NCBI GenBank assembly: GCA_016584305.1
Contig: JACEEZ010011040.1
Coordinates: 180,001-244,000 of the forward strand
Length of the DNA: 64,000 nucleotides
Source of the DNA: Chionoecetes opilio
Lineage: Eukaryota > Arthropoda > Malacostraca > Decapoda > Majidae
Reading direction: 5' to 3'
Shown here: positions 53,600 through 63,599 of the stretch, in pieces
How the letters are laid out: each line of letters begins with the position of its first letter
Position numbering within the stretch: the first letter of the stretch is position 1
Notes under the pieces: generated by a model
Told to the model about the DNA's origin: nothing
Databases searched by the model: none
What the model saw: only the letters and a program-made list of their open reading frames with translations
Program-made: the position numbers and the translations under genes

Positions 53600-54260
53600 A
53601 ACTGCATCTCTTTGCTTACACTCGGCATATCGTCAGTCGCATAAAGTCGTGTTTTTGTCCTTTTGACCCTTTCCTGCAGGTTCAGGCTCTTCAATTTCAT
53701 TCCCTTCCTGCTGGAGACACCCTTGCGTGATGGAGCTGACATCTTGAAATACAGTACTGTATGATGTAATTCCAAAACACGTAAAATAGGTGGCAAAGTA
53801 AAGCAAAGGTCGGGAACCAGCGTGTAGGCTGTCAGCTGCTGAGCCGTGTTTATGTCGTCCAAGCACCGTCTTGGATACGAATTCCGTTTTTTGTCGAAAT
53901 TGAAAAATGATTGGTTTCTGCTTCAAAAACACAACAAGCTTGGTAGGAGCCGAAATAATAATCAATGCAAAACATTGCAAACAATATCACAAAGTACTAT
54001 AACACACATTTCAGCAAGTGTTATTGGATTGGGATTCGCAATCCAAGACGGTGCTTGGATGACAAAAACACTGCTCAGCCTACACGCTGGTACCCGACCT
54101 TTGCTTTACTTTGCCACCTATTTTACGTGTTTTGGGATTACATCATACAGTACTGTATATCAAGATGTCAGCTCCATCACGCAAGGGTGTCTCCAGCAGG
54201 AAGGGAAGGAAATTGAAGAGCCTGAGCCTGCAGGAAAAGGTGAAAGTGCGGGCAAGGATG
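53600..54260. mobile_element. Head-to-head duplicated transposase 5' ends
   Basis: 53620-53880 is a near inverse of 54020-54250: both contain AGCCTACACGCTGGT / ACCAGCGTGTAGGCT and the encoded start MSAPSRKGVSSRKG on opposite strands. They form a large palindrome inside the pogo-like element. Confidence 0.8.
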
Positions 54261-54862
54261 AATGCAGGTGCGTCCATGCGTGCTATTTGTGCTGAGTTTG
54301 ATATCAAATCCAGCACATTCTACCCGTTCACTGGTAAGTGTAGTTGTTATGCTTTTACAGTACTGTATTTACATTATTTATTTTTTTACACATATCAGAG
54401 GAGGACATTGCATAACTCGGCACGTTGAATAACTCAGCAAGGGCCAGAGCCCCTATCGTGCCGAGTTATAAGGGTTTTACTGTAAGTGTCTTCGCAGAAT
54501 CATGGGGTATCGCTGGGATGATTACGTGTCAAATCAGCGATTGCACCGTGAGACTGAATCAAGGCCTATTACCTGCATAGTTCATCAGCGCCAACTCCGG
54601 CTATGTGGGCATGTGGCACGCTACCCTGAAACCGATCCTTCCCATCGGGTTGTATCTGTAAGAGACAATCCGGCGTGGAGGAGGCCAAGGGGGCGCCCAC
54701 AAGGCTCATGGCTGGGGCAAGTTGATGTTTCTTGTCGAGAGCTGCTTGGTATGGGAAAGGAGCCTGCATGGGGACTCGAGCGTGGTGACCCCCGGGAGTG
54801 GCGTCGTAGGGTGGGCGAGGCGACGCGCCCCCTGGCGTATGCCCTTAATGATTGATTGATTG

Positions 54863-54910
54863 ACTCGGGATCGAACTCGGGTCTTCGAGAATGCCACTCA
54901 GAGTAATGTA
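54863..54910 (-). mobile_element. SINE family A head fragment
   Basis: GACTCGGGATCGAACTCGGGTCTTCGAGAATGCCACTC is the inverted B-box region of SINE family A, cut by the Tigger-like element that follows. Confidence 0.6.
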
Positions 54911-56081
54911 CAGGGAGTGTCCCGAAGATACGAGCAGGTAGGTTCCACCTGGCATACTCGTAAAGCGAAATCTCGTATAGCGAAATACATAACTAATGGT
55001 AAAATATAGGTTTGGTTCCAGGACACCATCAAAGACATGTTTTTCAAGCTAAAATAAGCTATACCAAACACAACAAACACACAGCGTCTATATTACCCAC
55101 ACTGTACTACCTATTATGTAGAAAAAGCATTTTGAAAGAGAAAATAGCACAGAAAAGGTTGTACTGTAGAGGGACAGGGTTGTACAAGATGTTGTACTGT
55201 AGGGGACGCCGCGTGATATAAGAGAGGGTAGGGTAGGTAAGGGACAAGGGAGGGGTGCGCAGACCTCTTCCACTGCCCACAAACTCGTCTCTGCGCATCT
55301 GAATCATTGTACATTGTTGTGTACACTTTACCTAGACACGGGTTTTATTTTTGTTTGTTTGTTTGTTTAGAGGATAATTCCTCAGAGCCATAGTGATCTA
55401 ACGCTGCAGCTTAGTGTTGGCCGAAGCCACCACCCCGGGAGGGGGGTCACAAACCCCCGGCTAACACCCGGTACCCATTCACTGCTGGGTGGACAGGGGC
55501 TCGGGTTTTAAGAAAGACCACCCATCTATCTTCGCTCCGTCCGGGGACTAACCCGGGACTTCTCGGTTGTGAGCCGAGCGTGCTAACCACTACACTACGG
55601 AGTCACACCAAACACAGAGTTCACACACAGGTTTATTTCGGCGGGAATATGTAGGTACAGCGGAAGAATGCCACGAGGAACAGAGAGAGGAGGAGTGGTG
55701 TCCTCTCACTGTGGTGGTAGGTAACTGTCAGAAGCTGGTCTAGGAAGCCAGGGCGGGAACCCAGCAACAGAGGTGCGGGAGGAATTTGGGTCACGAGCGA
55801 GTCAGGTCCAGACCAGGTGTTGGCTTGACCTTTAGGGGTAATTAGCCAGGTGTGCAGCCCCAAGCTTGGGGCCACCACAAACTCACTTACAGCCCAGATC
55901 ATAGCCGTGGGATTAGGGTAACGCAGTTTGCAAGCTGGCATATATTGTACATCAACACCCATTTTGAACTGTCCGTTAGCATTGGATTTTTGATCTCGTA
56001 TATTGAAAATAGACCCTAATTTACTCATCTCGTATCATTGATTTCTCGTGTACCGAATGCTCGTATAACGGGACCTCCCTG
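54911..56081 (-). mobile_element. Tigger/pogo-like nonautonomous element, copy 2
   Basis: 1171 bp flanked by TA (54909-54910, 56082-56083). Ends CAGGGAGTGTCCCGAAGATA and AACGGGACCTCCCTG, inverted relative to 23040-23792. A SINE has inserted in the middle. No transposase frame. Confidence 0.82.
55350..55607 (-). mobile_element. tRNA-Val-derived SINE, family C
   Basis: On the minus strand the head reads GACTCCGTAGTGTAGTGGTT, an anticodon arm CTCGGCTCACAACCGAG with a perfect 5-bp stem and anticodon CAC (valine), and a T-arm CCCGGGTTAGTCCCCGG. A body of about 150 bp and a (AAAC)n tail follow (GTTTGTTTGTTT on the plus strand at 55352-55369). Confidence 0.85.
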
Positions 56082-56083
56082 TA

Positions 56084-57338
56084 CTGCTATAAGGGCATCT
56101 TCTAAGATCAGATCAGTGGTGGGTACTGAATAATAGGGAGGCGAGAGACAAGTGTTTACGTGCGGCATGCCTCTCACTCTTCTTCCTCTTGTGACCTGCA
56201 TCGACTCTGTTCTTCCCTTGCCGCGGACACTTTTAATGCAGATTTGGCTTTAGTTAGGGGTTAAAGCGTGGGGTTAGGTTAGGTTAGTGAGTCATAGTGA
56301 GGTTAGGTTAGTTTAACTTTCATATCTCATATACGCTCCTTCCTATTAAAAACACCTTATATCTCCGAAAGTAGTGATTTGCGACGGAAGCTCATAGAGA
56401 GAATGTTTCTTAGAATCCAATAAGGTGAACAGAAACCACACTCCCAATTGTGTAGGGAATTTCGGTCCTAGTGTAAAAATTTACCGTAAGGCCGAGGAAG
56501 GGTAAATAAGGAGTATACCGTAAACCATAAACCCGAGAACAGTGACAGAAGGCAGACATAATGGGTAGTATTGTTGAACGAGAGGAAAGACGGGGTACAG
56601 ACAGACAGACAGACAGACAGATAGACAGATGTATACTCATTAGATAAAGAAAAGGTGTCTCTTATTACGGCAATGGTGTCTGGACCATTGGAGCGAATAC
56701 CTTTGAATACTACAGAGATATACCCAGGGTTAATATCGATGGTATTCGGGAAAACCCATATCGTGATTCCAGGTTCGAGTTCGGCGTGTCCGAGAGTAGC
56801 TTAGCACCCAAGACCCTCCTCCCCTAGTTCACTAACCTAACCTGGACATTTCTGGGTTTTGGGGGTTAGGTTAGTGAACTCTCTTTACTAGGCTAGGTTA
56901 GGTTTATTTTATCTAGATCTTTACTAGATTAGGCCACTTTATTTTTGAGGAACTTAAATGTTGTTTTTTCCCCCGCCACTCAAAACCCCGCTTCCCACCC
57001 AGGTCCCCATGTGTGTTGGGTAGCGGGAGAGATTACAAGTCAGAAAAGGATGGAGTTGTTGGTGTGCAGCTTTTACCGAGCCCGCTCACTCCTGCGGAAT
57101 ATTAACCAATTTATTTTCTCATTTCTCCTCTAATTAAGCGGCTATTGGTGACTCAGACGGAACCACCTTCAGGTTACCTTCGGCGGACCCAGGTGGAAGG
57201 ATGGAAGGAATAAACCCAGGTGGAAGGATGGAAGGGGGAAAAGTTAAGGTGATTCTCGTGATTTGTTTTTTCTTTGATTGTGAATGTGAAGGAAATGTGT
57301 TTTTGGAAAGTGTTTTAGTTTTTATTTTGTCGCGTTTT

Positions 57339-57340
<2 letters not shown>
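56084..57340. other. Unassigned; GACA microsatellite and inverted repeats
   Basis: A (GACA)n run at 56579-56630 and GGTTAGGTTAG runs at 56275-56310 and 56855-56910. Two near-identical 25-bp GGTGGAAGGATGGAAG copies lie at about 57190-57235. No gene supported. Confidence 0.45.
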
Positions 57341-57342
<2 letters not shown>

Positions 57343-57374
<32 letters not shown>

Positions 57375-57480
57375 CTCTCTCTCTCTCTCTCTCCTCTCTC
57401 TCCTCTCCTCTCTCTCTCTCTCTCCTCTCTCTCCTCTCCCTCTCCTCTCTCTCTTCTCTTCATCTCTTCACTCTCATACT
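57343..57480. repeat. (CT)n microsatellite
   Basis: Interrupted CT dinucleotide tract; the Arg/Glu minus-strand and Leu/Ser plus-strand frames across it are artefacts. Confidence 0.95.
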
Positions 57481-57559
57481 CTCTCGTCATCTCTCATCCC
57501 CCCCCCCCCCCTAACCTTTTCATTACTTTCAACAACTATAACCTTAGTCATGTTCAAAG

Positions 57560-57611
57560 TCAATTAATCAATCAATCAGCCAGTCAAGCCATCAGTCAGT
57601 CAGTCAGTCAG

Positions 57612-57658
<47 letters not shown>

Positions 57659-57672
57659 GTCAGTCAGTCATC
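57560..57672. repeat. (TCAA/TCAG)n tetranucleotide array
   Basis: About 28 units of TCAA flanked by TCAG units on both sides. Confidence 0.95.
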
Positions 57673-57870
57673 TCTCCTTTCCTTCATTTTTCCCTTACCA
57701 ATTTTTCCTATTGTTGTCATTTTATCACCAACCCACCACAACTAACACCCACCACCTCCTCCTTATACTATATAACTATACCTTATACTATACTATATAA
57801 CCATACTTATATATATAACTATACCTTATACTTAAAACTGTAATATCTATCTATCTATCTCCTCCTTCAG

Positions 57871-58037
57871 CCCACCAGCAGGAGGGAGCTAAGGCGGGGC
57901 TATCCTCCACCCTGCCGTCTACGAGGTCCACTAAGGCCGCCACACAACCCTTGGCAGCGCTCACAGGCACGCTGAGGCAGCCGGCAGTCCCACCACATAC
58001 TCGCCTTCAGAAAACATCTTGCAATCTTATTATCTGA
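57871..58037 (+). CDS. Possible terminal exon of an unknown gene
   Basis: After CTCCTCCTTCAG a GC-rich stretch stays open for 54 codons to TGA at 58035 (HQQEGAKAGLSSTLPSTRST, then KAATQPLAALTGTLRQPAVP). The composition looks coding against the AT-rich surroundings. I recognise no family. The end of it (ACTCGCC-TCAGAAA-CATCTTG) is repeated at about 58590-58640, so it may be part of a dispersed repeat. Confidence 0.25.
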
Positions 58038-58587
58038 AGTTAGTTGGGATATATCTATTTATCGATTTATCTTTCTACGTGATTAATTTCTTCCCTTGAC
58101 TAGCTATTAGTTTTCTCCCTGTCTGCCAAATATCTCCCGCTTGATAATCACTTATGTATAGGCAAGAGATTTTACACCGCCTCTCTTCTCTCACCCTTCC
58201 GCTGTTAGAAGCCTTCATGACAAGTGCGACATTTACACCATTAACGAGGTCATTACTCTGTCCATGCATCATTAGTAACCATTATCCATTAAACACCTAA
58301 ATTATTCCCTATCTTCACCCATCCTTGCTAAACAATCTTGGTGGGTTGTCAACTTTCACACGTATTTAGATGAGTGATTATCTAGATATTGAGATGGATT
58401 GTGAAGATTATTTATGATTTAGACCTCATTATCATTCATCGTTTAACATATAGCATTAATGCATACCTGTATCTGACGACATTTTATTGCCTTACAGTGT
58501 TGAAAAAGAAAGTTTTCAAGATCATTTAGCTGCCACGGACCATTCCAGTTTGTTACACGGGGATTGTGAAGAAAAACAAACTGGTCT

Positions 58588-58931
58588 ATACTCGCCCTCA
58601 GAAAGCATCTTGGAATCTTATCTGAGGTTAGTTGGGATATATCTATGGTTACAGGGAGTTTCGTACACAAATTGTTTCGTACCCAGGTTTTGTCAGTTGT
58701 TTCATACACTCATTTTGAGTTTTTTCGTACATACCTGGTGTCATTTTGTAACTCTAGTAGTCAGGTTCATCTCTGAGCTGAGTGTACGAAACGACTATGG
58801 TTTCATATTGACTACGAAACAACTTTTTGGTGTACAAATCTACTGGTGTATGAAACAACTTGTGTACGAAACAACTTGTGTACGAACCGACTGCACCCCA
58901 TATCTATTTATCTAGTTATCTTTCTATGTGA
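58588..58931. repeat. Duplicate of 57997-58095 with an insertion
   Basis: TATACTCGCC...AGTTAGTTGGGATATATCTAT matches 57998-58060, and CATATCTATTTATC...CTATGTGATTAA resumes at about 58908. The 260-bp insert (58643-58905) carries several GTTTCGTACAC / GTGTACGAAAC boxes in both orientations and ends CAGGGAGTTTCGTAC / GTACGAACCGACTG. Confidence 0.6.
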
Positions 58932-59138
58932 TTAACCCCTTGAGACCCAGAACGTAATTTTCATTGTAATTTAGGTACCATTAGACGATTTTCAGTGAAT
59001 ATAAGCAATATTTAATAGCTATTACCTGTTTAGTATCCTTGTCCACTAACTAATTTGGTATATTCAGCTACTTTTCGTAATTTTATGGCTAACAACATAA
59101 GATTATTTATATAGCCAAGGAAAGATCTGGGCGTGAAT
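58932..59138 (+). mobile_element. TTAA MITE (piggyBac-like), copy 9
   Basis: TTAACCCCTTGAGACCCAG at the left; the right end stops at GGGCGTGAA, without GGGGTTAA. Confidence 0.88.
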
Positions 59139-59182
59139 ATATTGCGTAGGGAAGAAAATCATTACAAAAAGTCCACACAATA

Positions 59183-59400
59183 ACTATAGTCTATTTTTTT
59201 TTACGAGGTGAAAAATCCTGCCCCCTTGCTGCTTACTGACTGATATTTGATGCCAGGAGAAGGGAATACTACACTTCTTCTAAATTTGAGTTGTATTTTA
59301 TCAGTTAACCATATTATCAGGTAAACATAGGCATCATTTTAACCATGAGAACTTAAGATAGAATGAAATTTTTTGCCTTGTTAAAAAAAATAACTATAGT
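59183..59400 (-). mobile_element. TA-flanked MITE, TIR family 1 (copy 3, inverted)
   Basis: Starts ACTATAGTCTATTTTTTTTT after TA; GGTGAAAAATCCTGCCCCCT ... AAATTTTTTGCCTTGTTAAA, ending ACTATAGT. Confidence 0.88.
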
Positions 59401-59679
59401 GAGGTCTGAGAGGCAAATTTAGTTGTCTCAGAGGCCAATTTAGTTCATGGGTTTGTGAGATAAGAGTGATTTTGAGTTTCCAGTAATTCATTCACTTATT
59501 CATTCACTTTTATTTATCCAGTCATTTATTTAATTCAACATCTTACTATACAATCAGTTTCTCAAGGTTTTGGCGTCACTCTAATCGTAAATCCATGAAT
59601 GTAGATCCACTTTATTCCCTCCACATGTCTCCGTGAGGTGGAGATTAGCATTCCTCCACACAGCGGTAGCATTGTAAAC

Positions 59680-59800
59680 ATTCTTCCACCACCACCACCC
59701 ACCACTACCACCACCACCACCACCACCACCACTACTACCCAACATCAAACCACCCACCACCACCACCCACCACTACCACCACCACCACCACCACCACCAC
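59680..59800. repeat. (CCA)n microsatellite
   Basis: CCACCA tracts with a 60-bp duplication (CCCACCACTACC ... ACCACC twice). Confidence 0.95.
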
Positions 59801-59907
59801 CAGCATAATCCTTCCTCACATGAACATATATTAGTTAGTGAGTGAGTGTATATTTTTTTTATAGGTTAGGTTTGTTTGTATCTGAATGTATGTAACATGA
59901 CATTTGA

Positions 59908-60142
59908 GGCGCTTATTTCAGAAAGTTGATAAACGCCATCAATAAAAAACTAAGAAAATGGCTTCAAAATGTTTCAATGTTCAAAATGTCATATCTTTTG
60001 AACCAAGCATACAAAATGATAAATCTTTTTTTGTATGCTTGGTTCGAAAGATATGACATTTTGAACATGGAAACATTTTAAAGCCATTTTCTTAGTTTTT
60101 TATAGATGGCGCTTATCGACTTTCTGAAATAAGCGCCTCATA
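59908..60142. mobile_element. Foldback MITE, GGCGCTTATTTCAGAAAG family, copy 1
   Basis: The left arm TGAGGCGCTTATTTCAGAAA ... is mirrored to ... TTTCTGAAATAAGCGCCTCA; arms about 110 bp. Relative at 62372-62607. Confidence 0.9.
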
Positions 60143-60690
60143 TATTAGTCAGTGAGTGAGTGTATAGGTTCACGTTAGGTAAGGTGGCCTGATTCTCTAC
60201 GTCCCAACAGGCAGTGCATTTTTTAACATTACAACTGGACGACCAAAATGTCTCCCAGTGATGAAAAACTGTCGCCCAGTGAGAACATTTTTAAGCTACT
60301 GGGCGTCAAGATATTTATTCATAAAATCCGTCCTGGATGCAATGGCTTATCATGTCTGTGTGTGCAGAATGTGTGTGCAAGATCCAAGAGTGCATTCTTA
60401 TTACTGCATGTGATCTTTATGTATATCTATTTCTTATATTAATATATTTACATCATCTTGTGGCGCCGTCTATACCATGTCAATTTTTTGCGTTGTGAAA
60501 TTTTGTTGGTGCCACTGGAAGATTCATAAACACAGCATGGATAGATGGATAGGGGGTGGGCTCACACAACATACAATGAGGAAGATGTTTCCAAAAAGCT
60601 GTATTTTAACAGGCATGCCCACTTCCACCCTTCTGAATATCCAAGTAATGTCGCCCAGTAAGATTTGCCTAAAAAATGCACTGCCAACAG

Positions 60691-60846
60691 GTGTGCGAGT
60701 ACGAGCTGAGGCGCGACAACTTCTCCCAAAACGGCAACTTTGGGTTTGGCCTCCAGGAGCTCATCGGCACACAGACCTGGGTATCAAGTACGAAACGACC
60801 ATCGGCATCTTCGGTCTGGACTTCCTCATTGTCCTGCAGCGGCCAG
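60691..60846 (+). pseudogene. RpL11: RPL11-like exon (damaged)
   Basis: RPL11 (uL5) is a cytosolic large-subunit protein binding 5S rRNA. After a CTGCCAACAG acceptor the exon encodes CEYELRRDNFSQNGNFGFG, then LQE, and in another frame TDLGIKYETTIGIFGLDF and LIVLQRPG before a GTGAGA donor. These match the middle of RPL11 (YELR-x-NFS-x-x-GNFGFGIQEHIDLGIKYD). The frame changes between LQE and TDLG, where about eight extra bases sit. No upstream RPL11 exons are visible. Confidence 0.8.
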
Positions 60847-60891
60847 GTGAGAGAAGGAAGGGGTTGTTTGAGGCCCTGCACTGGTTGTTTG

Positions 60892-61103
60892 TTAACCTCT
60901 TCACGCCCAGATCTTTCCTTTGCTATATAAAATTGTGTGTTGTTAGCCATAAAATTACGAAAAGTGACTTAATATACCAAATAAGTTAGTCTACAAGGAT
61001 ACTAAACAGGTCATATCTATAAAATATTACTTATAGTCACTAAAAATCGTCTTATGTTACCCACATCACAATGGAAATTACGTTCTGGGTCTCAAGGGGT
61101 TAA
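60892..61103 (-). mobile_element. TTAA MITE (piggyBac-like), copy 10
   Basis: TTAACCTCTTCACGCCCAG ... CTCAAGGGGTTAA, in the RPL11-like intron 46 bases after its donor. Confidence 0.92.
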
Positions 61104-61290
61104 TGCCAGATCAAAGGAGTGCAAGCTATAATAATAATAGTAATTATTTTTATTTTGCCAAGGCATAGACAGCAAAAATTTATATTATATCCATACATTG
61201 AAAACAAAATGTGAAGTGGTTAAAGGCTAAGAGGGTAGGATCAGAAACTTCATATTCCAAAGCTTCTTGACAATTTGGTGGAATGTTTAG

Positions 61291-61502
61291 TTAACCCCTT
61301 GAGGCCCAGAACGTAATTTCCATTGTAATTAGGGTACCATTAGACGATTTTTAGTGACTATAAGCAATATTTTATAGCTCTGACCTGTTTAGTATCCTTT
61401 TCAACTAGCTAATTTAGTATATTCAGTGACTTTTCGTAATTGTATGGCTAACAACAGACAATTTTATATAGCAAAGGAAAGATCTGGGCGTGAAGGGGTT
61501 AA
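61291..61502 (+). mobile_element. TTAA MITE (piggyBac-like), copy 11
   Basis: Complete, TTAACCCCTTGAGGCCCAG ... GTGAAGGGGTTAA. Confidence 0.93.
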
Positions 61503-61708
61503 TCGCTGGGGTGTGTATTGTAGCATTTTTATTCTTGAAGGAATACGACTCATCTATTACAATAAATAAGGTTTCTTTTTAAGCCTTGGGTTAGATGTAA
61601 CGGAGTCCTGGTTTGCTGTAACACTGTCTTGTTGCCGTTAAATTATACCTTGACACATACAGGCCTGGTAATAATCTGTCGGCATTGTAGCTTTATCATG
61701 GGAGACTG

Positions 61709-61920
61709 TTAACCCCTTCACGCCCAGATCTTTCCTTTGCCATAAAAAATTGTCCGTTGTTAGCCATAAAATTGCAAAAAGTAACTGAATATACCAAATT
61801 AGTTAGTGGACAAGGATACTAAACAGGTCATAGCTGTAAAATATTGCTTATAGTCACTAAAAATCGTCTAATGGTACCCAAATTGCAATGGGAATTACGT
61901 TCTGGGTCTCAAGGGGTTAA
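61709..61920 (-). mobile_element. TTAA MITE (piggyBac-like), copy 12
   Basis: Complete, opposite orientation to copy 11, 206 bases away. Confidence 0.93.
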
Positions 61921-62039
61921 TGATGTTACTCCTACATCACAGGTTCAATATTGCAGCTTTTGTTTTTAGGTCGTCTGACTTGAAATATCATCTCCCAACA
62001 CTATATAGTAATTTCATCATAGTAGGCATCATGGTAGTT

Positions 62040-62252
62040 TTAACCCCTTCACGCCCAGATCTTTCCTTTGCTATATGAAATTGTCTGTTGTTAGCCATAA
62101 AATTACGAAATAGTAGCTTAATATGCCAAATTAGTTAGGCGACAAGAATACTAAACAGGTCATATGTATAAAATATTACTTAATCTATTAAAATCGTGTA
62201 ATGGCCTACCCAAATTACAATGGAAATAACATTCTGGGTCTCAAGGGGTTAA
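62040..62252 (-). mobile_element. TTAA MITE (piggyBac-like), copy 13
   Basis: Complete; more diverged inside (GTGTAATGGCCTACCCAAA). Confidence 0.92.
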
Positions 62253-62371
62253 ATCAGATACTTCCTGGCATGTGTAGATGACCAGTATTAGGAATATAGT
62301 AAATATGGATCAACTAAACTCTGTATTTTTGGTGCATCTTTATTCATTATCTTTTGCTTACATAATTTAAT

Positions 62372-62607
62372 GTGGCGCTTATTTCAGAAAGTTGATAAGT
62401 GCCACAAACAAAAAACTGAGAAAAGGGCTTCAAAGTTTTTTCATGTTCAAAATGTCATCTCTTTTAAGGGGAGCGACACACAAATATTTCCGTAAATATT
62501 TGTGTGACGCTGCCCTTTGACATTTTGAACATACAGTAGAAAAACTTTGAAGCCATTTCCTCAGTTTTTTGTTTGTGGCGCTTATTGACTTTCTGAAATA
62601 AGCACCT
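62372..62607. mobile_element. Foldback MITE, GGCGCTTATTTCAGAAAG family, copy 2
   Basis: Same ends and arms as 59908-60142 but with a different centre (AATATTTCCGTAAATATT palindrome). Confidence 0.9.
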
Positions 62608-62675
62608 CATATATTCCTTAATGAATTACCGTCAATTACACTATAGTCAATATTACGTCAATATTTACATAATTG

Positions 62676-63107
62676 ACATTTAACTAGATATCTAATATTA
62701 TAATCAATGCACTTTATAATTTATAAATAGCCAAAAATGGGCTCAAAATACGTAAAAATCCAAAAATGGGCTCAAAATACGTAAAAATCTGTGTTAAGTC
62801 CAAAATACCTCCAAGACTCTCCGGAGAAACACCACCAACCCAAGAAAAGTTAAATGCAAAAAACATCCATCTCAGATTTTATTAATATCAAAACCTCTTT
62901 CAAAATAGTATCAGTACTATTTTGAACGAGAAATAAAATCAGAGATGGATGTTTTTTGCATTTAACTTTTTTTGCGTTTGGTGTTTCTCCGGAGAGTCTT
63001 AGAGGTATTTTGGACTTAACACAGATTTTTACGTATTTTGAGCCCATTTTTGGCTATTTATAAATTATAAAGTGCATTGATTATATATTAGATATCTAGT
63101 TAAATGA
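62676..63107. mobile_element. Foldback element, about 430 bp
   Basis: Left arm from TTTAACTAGATATCTAATAT; right arm ends ATATTAGATATCTAGTTAAA. The centre lies near 62910 (ATAGTATCAGTACTAT). The left arm has a tandem duplication of AAAAATGGGCTCAAAATACG. Confidence 0.88.
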
Positions 63108-63179
63108 ATGACTATGAGGAATACATCATCGGCAGCCAATTGCCCGTGGGTGTCGCAGCGGAAGTCAGTCTTTCCATAC

Positions 63180-63420
63180 GAGAATCTCAGCGAAGATTTG
63201 TATATTAAGTCAATAGGGAGTTTTAAAAGGAGGCTAGATAATTATATGGATGGAATGAACTCAGTAGACAGGTAGTTAGTGGGGAGTCATTAGGGAGCTT
63301 TAAAAGGAGACTGGACAGTGTTATGGATGGGGATGAAAGGTGGATATAGGTAGTGTTGAGTAACAGGAACTACCACGTGTAGGTCTCGCGGCCTCTTGCA
63401 GCTTCCTTATGTTCTTATGT
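63180..63420 (+). mobile_element. LINE 3' end with C-terminal RT tail
   Basis: The frame SIGSFKRRLDNYMDGMNSVD then TAG resembles the conserved C-terminus of many LINE ORF2 proteins. After it comes a 3' UTR with a second SFKRRLD-like copy, then ACTACCACGTGTAGGTCTCG and ...CTTCCTTATGTTCTTATGT, the 3' end seen inverted at 13950 and 27790. Confidence 0.7.
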
Positions 63421-63444
63421 AGCCACCACTCCCTTTCTCTACAG

Positions 63445-63595
63445 GTTAGCGTGTGGCCAAGAAGCGCCGCGCCCCAGGCAAGATTGCGCCCCTGCACTGC
63501 CTGATCAAGGAGGCGCCATCAAGTGCTTCCAGACCAAGTATGATCGGCGTCCGTCATTCTGCCGGGAAAGAAAAAGTAAACATGTTGAGAAAATA
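63445..63595 (+). pseudogene. RpL11: RPL11-like last exon (damaged)
   Basis: Acceptor TCTCTACAG. Encodes VAKKRRAPGKIAPLHCLIKE, then in shifted frames AIKCFQTKYD and ILPGK, matching the RPL11 C-terminus ([20 protein letters not shown]). The invariant Trp is Cys. I count at least four small indels in about 110 bases. AATAAA signals follow at 63586-63597. The density of indels fits either an ageing duplicate that kept its intron or poorly polished sequence over a real gene. Confidence 0.75.
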
Positions 63596-63599
63596 AAAA

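Larger units (their letters stand above)
51397..54482 (+). mobile_element. pogo/Tigger-like element inserted in the LINE
   Basis: 3086 bp including later insertions, flanked by TA (51395-51396, 54483-54484). Ends CAGTAAAACCCTTATAACTC and GAGTTATAAGGGTTTTACTG. Near the right end a frame (about 54163-54330) reads MSAPSRKGVSSRKGRK, LSLQEKVKVRARMNAGASMR and AICAEFDIKSSTF, matching the N-terminal CENP-B-type helix-turn-helix of Tigger transposases. It breaks after STFYPF. An inverted copy of the same start lies at 53620-53780, so the interior is a head-to-head duplication. No DDE core is left. Confidence 0.88.
50326..54866 (+). pseudogene. RTE-like LINE, split by two transposons
   Basis: Segments 50326-50349, 50779-51396 and 54485-54866. 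Encodes RT motifs (VLAPSLFNTYMGWVLG, ITDLVFANDAVIF with FAND in place of FADD), then FTYLGSAVHNDGGSRQEVLR, VLLYGCETWTLNSDLKRR, and after the second insertion GYRWDDYVSNQRL, LRLCGHVARYPETDP and WRRRVGEATRPLAYALND. It ends in a TGATTGAT repeat tail. Removing each insertion with one target duplication restores the frame. The 5' two-thirds of the element are absent. Confidence 0.88.

Noticed and set aside
55534..55607. Functional tRNA-Val gene
   Set aside because: The anticodon arm is fine, but the T-loop is altered (GGTTAGTCC) and the sequence continues into a SINE body with a simple-repeat tail.
57134..57490. 118-aa Arg/Glu-rich minus-strand frame
   Set aside because: (CT)n microsatellite artefact.
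60248..60442. 64-aa plus-strand frame (starting MSPSDEKLSPSEN)
   Set aside because: No family resemblance, hydrophobic AT-rich tail, no splice context.
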